The translations under genes and the position numbers were made by a program. DNA of 64,000 nt from Diphasiastrum complanatum (Eukaryota; Streptophyta; Lycopodiopsida; Lycopodiales; Lycopodiaceae), in the NCBI GenBank assembly GCA_029204225.1, contig CM055102.1:3714827-3778826 (forward strand), given 5' to 3'. This document shows, one piece after another, positions 12,131-24,755 of this stretch (its first letter is position 1; every line of letters starts with the position of its first letter). The notes under the pieces were generated by a model. It was not told the origin of the DNA. It saw only the letters and a program-made list of their open reading frames with translations, and searched no databases.

Positions 12131-13010
12131 GGCGTAGTCATGCATTGAAGAAGGATCATTCCATAGAGCCCAACATTTGTATATATTGAATGTCGTTTTT
12201 GTGTGTTGGCCTTCTTTCCATTTTCCAACCATTTGGAGCAACATTAAGTTTATTTTTTTTCGCTAATTGTTTTTTTTATTCTTTGCATGACTTTAAAACT
12301 GAGTAAGAACTTTTGCAAATCTCTAATAAAACCCAAATTGGCATTTTGGAGGGTTGATCAGTTATGAGCACTTTGTTTGTTTGTTTTTAATATATTTTTT
12401 TAAGAGCCTTTGAATCCGAAGGTTGGGATGAACTGTAGAGAGCACGTTGTTTTATTTATTTATTTTTATTGAGTTTTTATTTTTTATATATTCGACGAGT
12501 CGTCTCTCCCACTTGGCTCATCTATATTCTGGTTGATGACAAGCTTACAAATTTTTTTTTGCCATTTTAAAAAATTTGTAGCTTGCTTATTACTTAATAA
12601 GATATAGAAAAAATTATATCTCAAAAAAGCCCTTTCAATGTACTACAAGAAGAAGATTGAATTCAAGAAGATAACACACAGATTCTGGAAACCAGAGGTT
12701 GAAGGAATCGGCAAACATTAGCGCCGTTGGCCATTGTCAATCTTCTTGAATCCATTCCAAGAACTCGTATATAACCATGAATCGACAAGTTCTTCTTCAT
12801 TTTGATTGCATGCTTGCTTTCTGCATTCATATTTTGTACAAGCACGCATTCCACCTTTTCTATGAGATAACGATTGCATTAGAACCCCTTTCAAAGATCA
12901 ATCCAAATCTGTGCAGTTTCACCACACATGTTTAAGAAAACCACTGACCCACTCCTATCTAAAATTTCTTAAAATCAATTATCTACACTCCAACTGTGGT
13001 AGGTGTAGAG
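12131..13010. other. AT-rich stretch without identified genes
   Basis: I see poly-T runs and short open frames only. The first 30 bases resemble the sequence just after the LTR at 36808-37675. No protein motif, RNA gene or strong repeat is visible. Confidence 0.5.
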
Positions 13011-13480
13011 TTACGGCAAATCGCATCCAACAGATTGCATCCGACAAATTGCATCTGAAAGATTCGCATCGGACAAATTGCATCCGACAGATTCGCATCC
13101 GACATATTGCATCCGACAGATTTGCATCCGACAGATTGCATCCGACAATTTTTTTTTTTTGAATCCGACAACTTCGCATCCGCCAAATTGCATCCGCTAT
13201 TTGCATCCGCCCTTTCCATCCGACAATTCCATCCGACACCCATATGCATTTGCATCCGATGACCATCTGCATTTGCATTCGACACTGCATTCCATTTGCA
13301 TCCGACACTGCATTCCGTTTGCATTTGACATTGCATTCCGTTTGCATCCAACATTGCATTCCACCAACATCCGACGATCTGCATTCGACCTACATTCGAT
13401 AGATTCACATCCGATGGATCTACATCCGACGATGTTTTCGTGTTGAAATGTTACGACAGTTGCATCCGACAGGCACATCT
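13011..13480. repeat. Minisatellite, unit about 12-16 bp around GCATCCGACAGATT
   Basis: More than 25 tandem variants of GCATCCGACA(G/A)ATT and shorter forms (GCATCCGAC, GCATTCGAC, CATCCGAT) fill this segment. Single stray copies continue to about 13620. The open frames on the minus strand, rich in Cys-Arg-Met-Gln, are by-products of the repeat. The array is interrupted by a poly-T tract at 13149-13160. Confidence 0.85.
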
Positions 13481-13619
13481 ACGAGTCACCCTATTTTATA
13501 TCCGACTACTCAATCCCTCGTCACATCTGATCTTATGTCTGATGCTTGACTAATTCATATTGATTGAAATACATCCGATGATAATCTTCCTATCCTATAT
13601 CCGATGCTATATCTGATGG

Positions 13620-14930
13620 TTCATACACTACCAGATCCAACCGAATGTCCAAACAAAGGCTCTTTAGCCAAGGTTTCCATCTGAATGTTCTGAATCGACT
13701 CTCTTCCACTGAAATCTTCACTAAGGAACCTCTATAAAACTGGTATGTTTCCTTGTTTATTTTTATCATTTCTTTATGTGTTTGATTTTATATGTGTGTC
13801 CTTAATATGTTGTTTTCTTGTAATTGCATCTATTTTTTTAGATTTGCTTTTATTTCATTTTTTACATGAGGATATAGCTATTGACAGACAGTCCTAATTG
13901 TCAAGTATCTCAGGCATAAACTTTTGTATTTTTATTTATCTATCCATCTCCAAATCCCCTTGTAGAGAGTTTAGAATATCTGTACATATCTAAGTTTTTT
14001 GCGAGCTCCATGTCACTTCCAATTTGATTCTTGTATATAATTGAGACATTGGTCTTCAAGTCAACTACAAAGAAATTGTAAAAATTTGGTCCAACGTGCT
14101 TCGACCATATGTTCCAACCGAGCACTCCACCAAATGTTCTATTTGAGTGCCACGACCATGTGCTCTCACAGAGTGCTACAATCACATAGACTTGGATGTT
14201 AACAAAGATCCAAATCTAGCAGCTGCATGTGCCTATCTCACCAAATGTGCAACAATGAGACAATGTTCATGATGAGGAAGGCAGATTGTAGACTAGATGC
14301 ACCAGGACCAGAAGACTCTCTCAAACAAGTTAGCTGGAGTCAACATGACTCGATTCTTCACCTTTAACACTCCATATTGAATTTACTCATCCCTTCTCTT
14401 ATTCATATCATCTTGACTAACACCAAACACCATGGATCACATATCGGAAATGCTCTTTACCAAATCCTTCATACAATAACCTATCATACCATTCCAGGTA
14501 TGCATGCCTTTCTAACGGAGCAACCTATATAATACTAACTTACTAGCTGGACTATCCTTTGACTTGAATAGATATTGTTTGATTGAATAATTAACTTTCA
14601 AGCATTAGATCCAAAACATTTGCAAATCCTTTGAAAATGCAAATGCATCAACAAGCTCCCACCTCGCTCTAACGACATATCCCTGCTATGCACTCAACCT
14701 TAAGAAATTTGACAATCACACCTAGCAATTTCAAATCAACATCAATTCATGCTACTCCAATTGCGATACTAAACTCAAGCACCTTTTTCGTTTTTCATAC
14801 TTCTTCACTAATGCAAAATGTGCATGCTATTTTTTTCTTTCTTTCAAGCCATTGTCTTGGTGATTGGTGCAAAGGTTTGACCTCATTTTCTCAGTAGCAA
14901 CACTTAGCTAAACTTGAGACAAATATCAAT
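13620..14930. other. Stretch without identified genes
   Basis: No conserved coding motif or structured repeat is evident. Frames are short and uneven in composition. Confidence 0.45.
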
Positions 14931-14934
14931 GATG

Positions 14935-15175
14935 TCAAACGAGGTAGCAATGTCACAAGAACAACAACAAAGCCCTGCAAACAACAATGCCAGAGGAAGA
15001 CTAGCAGGTAGCAATGTCAGAGGAAGAGGAGCAAAGAGCTATAGGCAACAATGTTAGAGGAAGAGGAAGACTAGCAGGTACCAACTTCAGAGGATTGAGC
15101 AGAAAAGACTTGTAGGCATCAATATCAGAGGAAGAGCAGAGGATTAGCACATAGCAATGTTAGATGATGACCACT
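14935..15175. repeat. Degenerate tandem repeat, unit around AGCAATGTCAGAGGAAGA
   Basis: The phrase 'agcaatgtcagaggaagag' and variants recur about six times with variable spacers of 20-50 bases. No reading frame persists through the array, so I treat it as a decayed minisatellite just upstream of the TIM22 promoter. Confidence 0.6.
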
Positions 15176-15503
15176 AGAAAATAGGGATGATCACTAGAAA
15201 ACCTTGCAAACCAACATTAGCAATGACATTGAAGACTTGTAGCCACCAAAATTTGACGACCAAGAGAAGAACTACAAGCAAGAATAAAGATGGCAGCAAA
15301 GACCTACAAGAAATGTGACACCCAAGGGAGTAATTCCAAGTAGCGAACACCAACAATTCCAAGGAGCAGTGGCAGAGATGGCTTCAAAGAGACGTTCTAG
15401 CTCCATCTCGTCTTCTCTAGAACATTCGTTGGGAAGTGACCCATAGTTAATGCAGCCGTGCAACCGGGCCTCCGAGTTGCTCTAATGACAGCTGCCGACA
15501 ATA

Positions 15504-15586
15504 AATCACATTTTAGAGCACAAGTGGCCTAATAGGAAAATAATCACATTTTAGGGCACACGTGGCCCCATAGGAAAATATAAAGC
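15504..15586 (+). promoter_or_regulatory. TIM22 core promoter: 38-bp tandem duplication, G-box, TATA-like box
   Basis: Two 38-bp copies abut exactly (15504-15541 and 15542-15579), each running from AATCACATTTTAG to GGAAAAT. The second copy contains a perfect G-box, CACGTG, at 15559-15564, where the first copy has CAAGTG. An AATATAAAG TATA-like sequence (about 15577-15585) overlaps the end of the second copy. The spacing to the TC-rich leader and the ATG at 16086 (about 500 bases) implies a long 5' UTR. That this drives TIM22 is inferred from position. Confidence 0.5.
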
Positions 15587-15646
15587 CAAGAATCATGTTT
15601 TATATTCTCGAGAGAGAGAGTTTTGTTTTGGTCGTGGTTAGGGCTA

Positions 15647-15650
<4 letters not shown>

Positions 15651-15684
<34 letters not shown>
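15651..15684 (+). repeat. (TC)n microsatellite in the TIM22 leader
   Basis: This is a 34-bp uninterrupted TC tract between the TATA-like box and the start codon. Pyrimidine-rich tracts are common in plant promoters and 5' UTRs. Confidence 0.9.
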
Positions 15685-15687
<3 letters not shown>

Positions 15688-15699
15688 TGTTGCTGCCCT

Positions 15700-15941
15700 C
15701 TGCCCTGGATCACTGCTCTCCTGTGCTCGAGATCGCTCCTGTCATCTCCCTCCTGCAGAAATCCTTAAGTCTCTATCTCTCTTTCTCCTAGAGTGCTCTC
15801 AAATCTCTCTTCCTTTGCTGCATCAGAACTGGCAAGCTTGTTAATCACCTCTGCTCTGGATCACTGCCTTCCTGTGCTCCTGTCATCTCTCCCAGAGTGC
15901 TCTCAAATATCTCTTCCTTTGCTGCATCAGAACTGGCAAGC
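15700..15941 (+). repeat. Imperfect tandem duplication in the TIM22 5' leader
   Basis: The segment 15700-15837 (ctgccctggatcactgc ... ctgcatcagaactggcaagc) is repeated in shorter form at 15850-15941. The two copies end with nearly identical 45-base sequences. The second copy lacks about 45 bases from the centre. Confidence 0.8.
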
Positions 15942-16085
15942 AACTTTGGCATGGGAAAGCTGTTGCACACGACCCAAACCCTAAAAAAATAGCTCAATCA
16001 TGGATTAACCAAAACGCACCGATCACAGCATGCATTCTCACTCTACGTCGTCGTCATCATCATCATCATCGTCATTGTTGTGATC

Positions 16086-16278
16086 ATGTCTGAAGGGGAC
16101 GACTCCACTTCCAATCCCTCCTCCTCACCTACCCCTTCAGCAGCTTCGTCTGCTTCGTCTTCTGGATCCGGGGAGAGCAAAGTAGTGGAGCCCTTGAGGC
16201 TGCCCACCTTCGAAGAGATGAAGGCCCAGGACATGTTCAACAATTGTGCCGTCAAGTCTGTCATCAGTGGTGTTATGG
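16086..16278 (+). CDS. TIM22: TIM22 exon 1
   Basis: The exon starts at ATG 16086 and ends at G|GTAAGC (donor 16279), phase 1. It encodes the Ser-rich N-terminus and the conserved [20 protein letters not shown] region before the first membrane segment. Confidence 0.92.
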
Positions 16279-19200
16279 GTAAGCGATCAATCAATCCATC
16301 CTCTTTTTTTCTTTCTATTTCATTGTTTGTTTTGCTGAATTGAATTTAGTCATTAACGGAAAAGTTACAAGGACCTACGCCACGCACGCCCTCCGAGACC
16401 ACCGAGATAAATATAATGTTTGATCCTAGTTTGGTTGCAGGCCATTTTTTACGAGTTATTCAAATGCAGAATATGTTCTTCGGGATATTTTGTGTGTGTT
16501 TTGGAGGATTTTAATCTGTGGAAAATAGTGCATTTGCTAGCAGGGCATTACGGTCCGCCCTGAAGCCCATGACATTGGCTTTCAGGGCATAATGCTGTCA
16601 TATTTTTTTTTTGTCGTTTTGCAAGACAACATTATAAGGATCATGTTTGTAATCTTGACCTCATTCCAGATGTAAGTCGTCTTAGCATGACTTGTCAATA
16701 ATTGTCATCGCTGTGCCACCTACCACTTCTTTCATTGAATGTGAAAGTTTTCTTGAATACCTTAGTGATGAGCAGTTTATATTTGACTTTTACGTGAAGG
16801 TTCATTGATATGTGGCTGTATTTAGGTGGCGGGATGGGCGTTTTTATGGGACTTCTTTTTGGTGCCTTAGACAATCCAATACATGCTGAGGAGATGACTG
16901 CAAGACAACAGTTTGTGTATGCTGCAAAGCAAATGGGGAGTAAAAGTTGGCACATGGCAAAAACCTTTGCAGTGATGGGAGCAGTATTTTCTGGCACCGA
17001 GTGCGTGGTAGAAAAGGTACACCCTTTTTTTTTGTTTCATAGTCTCCAGATTGGCCTGGAGTGGACATGCTCTATAGATGGGATATAATTGATAGCTTCT
17101 TACATCCCTTTCATCAGGTAACTTTTGAAATAGCTCTTTGGAGTTGTTCCTTGATAATTGTTTAGCTGCATCATTCAAGCAGGATCATAGACGACGTGGA
17201 TTTGCATCATATGAAAAAAAGACTGTTCTTTCATTTTGCGCATACGAAGCCAGCAAAATTACTAGCAAGCATTTAAATGTCAAAGATGCTGCTTGTTGGA
17301 GTTGAGAATTTGACCCTTGTTAATAGCCATCGTGTGAAATTTTTTTTTTTTCACTTATAAAAATGAACAACAAATCGTTGTCCGAGCTTGAATTTGGTTG
17401 GAATAGAATTTTTGAAGGTATTTAGCATCACATGCAGATTTTAACGAAGAACTAGTTTTTTTTCCCGAATAGCTAGGTAGCTGCATACAGGGCAGAATTG
17501 GCCTCACTTTCAACCTGTGATGGGGCAGTCATGTTATTGATTAGAGGATTTTCATTTGCTTTAATTGCCAATTAGAAGCGAATAGGATTTTCATATGCTC
17601 TTGCTATTGAGTTGGTGGTGCAGGCTAGGGCAAAGCATGATACCACAAATACAGTTGTTGCTGGTTGTGTAACTGGTGGACTACTATCAGCTCGAGGTAT
17701 TGGTCTTATTTTATGTTTCTCTCGTGAAATACAATCACATAGGCATTAGGATGTAACAAGGCGTGTTGGTCAAGAATGGAGGGTCATGTGGAAATGTCTT
17801 TCAATGCGATCTCTTTTGATTAATTCTCACTTGTTTGGCAGTTTGCTAGATTATTGATGTGATTCCACAGCCTAGATATAATTTATTGGCCTGCCATACA
17901 CGGGTGCGAGACTTTCATGCTATCTAGAAAGCCTTTTATGACATAGTTCTGTATGCCATGTGACTAGTGTGTGGCCTCTCTCCTAATTCACAGGACGTAT
18001 CTTTCTTGGCCAATTAAGTTATCCTTTTGTTTAAACTTTACTCTAATATTTTTTTTCTCTCTTTACGGAGCTTGAGCTCTCATTATCTATATAATCCAGG
18101 GTAACTTTATTATCTACTTTCTTTCTGTTTCAGCATGAAACTGCAAAATGAAGGGCAGCCTTTAGGCTTCAAGTTGGGCATGATGAAACTGGTTATGTTC
18201 CAAAAATGATAAATCCAAGTAATTGAAGATTTCTTGATTTTTGGAATCAACACTTCAAAGTACGGCATCCAATTTTATGAACCTTTGGAAAGTTCTAGAG
18301 TTCTTGCTCCTGTTCCCAGTGCGCTTAATCTTCTTGTCGTGTCCAAAGTTACTTTCATTTTCTATGTTAGTTAGTCATAGTTGCACAGAATCGCGTTTCT
18401 GGGAGGAGACGTTTCGGAAACCGCGTTTCTCCTTCCAGAATCGCAAAAAAAAAAAAAAAAATAATGATTATTATTTTTTTGGAAAAATAGCTTATGGCTG
18501 AAATTTTTGAGGGGATCAATGGTCAAACGAGCGTTTTGCCTCTCAGAAGTGCAGTAGATGGGTCACAAACAGATCTTATTTTCAATAGCTATTTGGTTGT
18601 TATTTGCTCTGGTTTTCAATAAATGCTCAGGGGGTTCGGGGGGCGGTAGCCCCCCGGTGGGGGGTTTGGGGGGCAACGCCCCCCAACGGCAGGGTCCGGG
18701 GGCTGCCGGTAGACCCCGGCCCCGACGGCAAGGCCTCTTCATGACTTGGCCTTCCAACTCCCTGAGCGAAAACACACCTATTGGGACCATCTGTGATCGT
18801 AACAGACAGGCTAGAGGTTAGTTTTGAATTTTTATGCTTGACAGAACCCAACATGGATTAATGCACCTGAACTGGACCATCCTGCACCCGAAACAGTCGG
18901 TGAATTACACAATAATTATGCTCTTAAGTAGAGCTTTCACTTGATACCCATGTTGCACAAAAAAAAACCAAAAAAAAAAAAATTAAAAAAAACGTTTCTG
19001 AAAAAAAATTCCATCTGAACGCGTTTCGGAAACGCAGTGCAACTATGGTTAGTCTCAAAGACAATGCTATTGAGCATTCACTTCTCAAGGACAATGATAT
19101 CGAGCCTTGACTTCCAATTGGATATGCCCTGGCCCCTTTTATCCATGTGTTTCTATTGTGCGTGCATAGATTTGTCGTCTTTGACGTAGATTTGTCATTG

Positions 19201-22013
19201 ATTCTTGGTGCAGTGGTATTGAGGACTTGTATGTCATTGTACTTGGGAAACTAGAGTTCTTGATGGATTCCTAGATCTTGGACCATGCTTTTATTTATGA
19301 CGAGTAATTATTGATGCAATAGTCACATGCAGGGTGCTCATTTAGAAATCCTTGACCTACTTTCTGATGCTCTCTCTCCCTATCCTATCATCCGTCTTAT
19401 CGACAAAGGAGGGGGTCCACTGCTTTCTGAAAGCTACCATACAAACTACAATCATGATAGGCTACCCAATTTTCAAGCATTGTGGCATCATTCTTTAGTT
19501 GACAGTTATCTCTGAGGTAGAGACCAGGCAGTTACTTGCAGTAGGACAGGCAAGCTTCAGAGCAAAGCATTCTACGTCAGACCACATCTTCACTCTCAGG
19601 TTCATCATTGAGCAGGCAAAGTCCATGAAGGAGTGGTCATATTGTTGCTTTACGGTTTTAGTCAGGCCTTCCACTCTCTTTTCAGACACCTTTTTAGAGA
19701 GAAATTGCACTCTCCTTCTGATCGTAAAATTCTCTTCATGGTTTTGTTAGGGAAAGTGTTTCTATTTGGATCTAATATCTTCTAGATAAGGAGAGAAGCA
19801 GAAAACAACCCTTTTGAGTGTTGATTGTTTGGCTTTGTGTAGACTTAACAACTATTGAAAGTGCTAGCTTACTTTGTAGCGTAAGATTGCTGATTTTCTT
19901 AGTTTATTAGTTTCTTACCTCTCTAGTTTTATCTTTGGGACAACAAAGTCCAATCTTTTCTTTTAGCAAGATGGTGATAGACTTGATTTAATGATTTTGA
20001 ATGAATCTAAATGCTTAATGGTATTGTTTCACGGCCTTGGTGTTTAAAGATGAATAATATACTTGCCTTGACAGATTTGTGTGAGTTAGTAACGGGTTTG
20101 GTGGTCAAGCCTACTTTTGTGGGAGGTGGACAGCCAAGCAAAGAACTAATCCACAATATGATAGGAGTTCATGCCAATCTAGCACCCCCTTGCTACCCAT
20201 TTACACTCACTAGTTCACCATCACAAACACAAGCATTCTCAAGATCTTATCACTACCTAAGTCCCATACCAAAGATAGTGATCCTCTCAAGAGATTGCTC
20301 CACAACAAGAGTGCTCTCTACAGTAATCTTAACACAATAGTAGAAGCAAGCATTTCTCCATAAATCCCCCTTCCAATGGGCGGCCTAACCCTCTCTCATA
20401 GATGGGGATTAACTCCCCTCTAAACACTAGAAAGTGTCCTCCCAACAAGGTTACCGCTGATTCGAATAGGCCGGTTTGAACCAGCCGATTCTTTACAATT
20501 CTTTTCAGTTCGAATTGGCAAACCAGGTTTGAATCAAAAAACGGTTCGAACCTCTCTTTTTTATTTTCAAAAAAAATTTGCTTTAAGGATTTGTTAACTG
20601 TTTTATAATGGGCCCTGGGGGACTTAATTTGTGGAGACTCAAAGTCGAGACATTGTTGGAGAAGGCTAAAGTCATGAAGTCAGAAGATGAGTACATTGTA
20701 CAAGTTACAACTGTACAAGGATATGCTTGCTAAGGAGACTGAGGAGTCAGGGTTTAGGAGTATAATTGAGGTGATATGGTAGCTAGGTAGGTTCTGAATC
20801 ATCTGACAGTTGGAGCGCCTTTGCCACCCACATTACCTACTGCTGAAGATTGTAAATTTGTGTCAAACTTATTTGCAATGTGGAGAAAAGAATAAAAAAG
20901 AAGGTAACTTATGACAGTGTTTGAGAAGGCTAAAGATGAGTACGTCTATTTGAAGGATCTGCTTGCTAAGAAGAGTGAGCAATCAGGAATCAAGAGTATA
21001 ATTGAGGTACTCATTATCTCATGAACATCAGATCGTGCCAATAGCCACAATGCACATTGCACATTGCCCCTGACTTTCACCATGTAAGGCACAACTCAAA
21101 ATTCTACCTTTGGAAATCGGAAGTGCATTATTTTGTCTTTGTATCAAGCAGAGATGGCAATGGTCGAGGGATAGACACGTCACACATGCAACATTCTACA
21201 GAGATTACGCGTGCTTACTGCTTTCTTTTACTACACCTGGCAAATTATCATGATTCATGTTGTTTCCAGTTTTGACTTGACATTGGTGAAACAGCTCCAT
21301 CTCTACAACCTACAACCTACGCGTGCGTCAAAATCCAATTGTAGGTTGTAGAGATGGAGTTGTGTCACCAATGTCAAGTCAAAACTGGAAACAACATGAA
21401 TCATGATAATTTGCCAGGTGTAGTAAAAGAAAGCAGTGACGCGTACCATTGAGTGAATGGACGAATAAACAGTGCTCCTTCTTACGATGTTACATGCAGC
21501 ATAAGCTTGAGCAAAATTTTGTTTGGAAATTGGCTTTCTCATATAGGTTAGGAAATCCCTCACAAATATGGAAAGAGCAAAACAAATAGCGAAAACCGAA
21601 CAATTTATTTTTTCCACTGTTGTTTGTATGATCATTCATCATTGTTTCTCTCATGCAGAAGAAAGAAGTGACGTTTATAAAACGTACACTAATGCGTCTA
21701 AATGTTTCAATAGAGGAAGCCAAGAAAAGTGATCTAGATTCTACACAGTACAATCCAATATTCATGTATGAAAAGTAATGTCTGATAGACCAGCAAATGC
21801 TTTCGTAAAATGCACGAGTTTGATAGCAATGAAACACAAACGCATCCTGGATTAATCAATATACTTGACCTAAAATTTTGTTGCAGAAACAATTGTGATA
21901 AGCCGCAGTCATTATGTCTACACATTAGTTGGGAATATCAAAATGGCAAATGGCAAATGCATAAATATTAAAATCAAAATTGTAAAACCTTTAACTTAAT
22001 ATTGATGGCCCCA

Positions 22014-22061
<48 letters not shown>

Positions 22062-24703
22062 CAACACTCAAACAACACTAGAAAAAGTATCATAAAGCCA
22101 CCAGAAGAAAGAAGATAGCATACCTACAATCACTCTGCCAAAGGTTGATCGACTCTTTAGATTCCCCTTCCTCCTTTTTCTGGAAATATTTCACCAGATC
22201 CTCTTCGACTTTGGCCCCCATAGCAACCGAATCTTGGGTTGAATATGCCACAAAACTTTATACCTTAGACTCCCCTCCTACCTTACTCTCACCACGACCT
22301 GCCCGCTGCATGCTTTTTACTCCACACATGGTTGAAATTGCCATTAACCATGCCAAACTTCATAAAGCCACTGACTATGACTCTCTAAACGTGGATTTCC
22401 TAAAACTTGTAGCACATCTTATCTCACCCTTTATTGCTCACGCTTTTAACACTGCTGTGACCTCTGGTTTTCCTACAGCATGGTGTACTAATATTCTTCA
22501 TCCCCTTCTCAAGGCAGGTGATCCCATAAATGTAGAAATCTACCGTACTATTATGATTGGTCACACTTTGGCTAAGATTTATGGTTCCATTTTACAAACG
22601 GTTACTGGATCTTATGCTGAGACTGAGGATTTACATGCTATGGGTCAGGTTGGGTTCAGACCAGGATACTCTACCTCAGATCAGATTTTCATTTTGAGAT
22701 GCATCATTGAGGAGGCACGACATCAGAGACAGAGAGTTTATTGTTGCTTTGTGGACTTCCGCAAAGCTTTTGACTCAGTTCCGAGACATCTCCTTTTCTA
22801 GAGATTATCTTCACTTGGCTTCACAAACGAGACTATTGACGCAATCATTACTTTATATGAGCGAGTTTGGGCGCGGTTCAGGGACGATAGTGGTTGGTCC
22901 CCGCTGATCCATTCTACCATTGGAGTGAAGCAGGGCTGCCCCTTATCTCCTACTCTCTTTACACTATATATTGATGACCTCGAGCGGATTATTCGAGAGA
23001 AAGGTGGAGAGGGCTGTCCCTTAGCAGATATTATTATCCCCATTCTCCTATATGCTGATGATGTGGTTCTTCTCTCATCCTTTGCAGCTGGCTTACAGAG
23101 ACCTTTCTGCTTTACATCACTTCTGTCAGCTTTGGGGATTGACGGTTAATACTAAGAAGACCAAGATTATGGTGTTCAACACCAATAGACAGCATATGAG
23201 AGATGTGACCTTCTATTATGACGGGCTGCCGATTGAGATTGTGACCTCTTACACTTATTTGGGAGTACTTTTTTCTGGTCCGCTACTCACATTCAGACCG
23301 GCAGCCCTCACCAGACTCCGTAAGGTGCATACTTCTCTTGTTCATATGGAGGGATTCTGTTCCACATATTATGTACAGGACCCTGCTACCAGATGCTCGC
23401 TATTTTCTACCAGTCTCCCCGGTTGTTTTATACTTTGCTGAGACTTGGTGTCCGGATTTATCACGTGATACTTGGAGGGATCTTACTCGTATCCAGATTC
23501 TCATGCTTAGCAGGATGATTAGGGCTAAGCCCTCGGTGCCACATGATATCATATTAGCGGAGTTTGCTTCCCCTCCCCTGGTTATCGGTGCTATGTTTCA
23601 GATCATTACCTTTCTTCACAGGATATCAGAGTTAGACACTTCCAGATATGTTGTTGCTGCTCTCACTTCATCACGCACCATTGCTGGACAGGGGGCCAAG
23701 CATTCTTGGTTTGGCAGTGTCTCAGCCCTTCTTCGGACTTGGGGCTTATCCGTACTTGATCTTCCGAGCGGGACCCATGCTTATATCAGACAACATATTT
23801 ATCGTAGCTACATACGCACTATATGGTCACAGCCTGACCCTGACAAGGTCAAGATACATTTCTATGGCACACATTTACTACGGTTGGATACTACGGGTAC
23901 CCCTATCCTTCCAGCATATCTTACACAACCATTATCTTTTGGTCTGCGGTACCGTATGGGACAGCTTTGAGTCTCTTCTCATCAGCTGGCTATTGAGACG
24001 GGTAGGTACACGGACACTCCCAGATTGCAAAGGATATGTCAGCTTTGTTCTCTTCATGAGATGGAGGATGAGTTCCATTTCATCTTTCGCTGTCCAGTAT
24101 ATTATGAGATCAGGGGGTGTTACCATTGTTTATACAGAGAACCCCTCTCACGTTGCGATCGTTCCTCGAGTATCCAGACTCCAGATGTGTAGGTCTTCTA
24201 TTGAGAGAGATGTATACTCTACGAGCTTCACTTCTACCTACCACAAATATGGATCACAGCCAGGCTCATATTACCCAGTTTTTTCAGAAGCGAGACAGAG
24301 AGGATATTTTCGTTTTGGATTTTGAAGTCCCCACTCGAAGATCGAAGACACAGAGTCTCACATACTTCTGCTAGTTCCAGGATCACCAGATCTTCACGGG
24401 CTTCTCGCCAGTCTACAACACACTTCACTACTACTATCACTCATTATTTTCAGCTTACTCGTAGCTAGTCTCCTCCGCAGAGCAGGTGGTTAAGCTCTTG
24501 CATTGTACCCTCGCAAGCTGGTGGTCAAGCTTGGATACTTCTTCTTAGAGATAGCGAGATAGATATGCTAGTTTTTTGTCTTCTTTTCTTTTTACTAGTA
24601 CATAAGTCCGTATGCGGACAATGCTCCTCACCTTTTGTATTCTCTTTTGTCTTATGTACCTTTGGGTACCAAAAGAGGTTAAAAATAATAATTCTAATTC
24701 TGA

Positions 24704-24755
<52 letters not shown>

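Noticed and set aside
12979-13478. Cys-Met-Arg-Gln-rich frames of 80-140 codons on the minus strand
   Set aside because: They arise from the GCATCCGACA minisatellite; several frames of the same array stay open.
13011-13480. CRISPR array
   Set aside because: Units are short, adjacent and degenerate, without regular unique spacers, and the organism is a plant.
20011-20340. 109-codon plus-strand frame in the TIM22 intron
   Set aside because: No recognisable domain, no splice context and no repeat relationship; probably chance.
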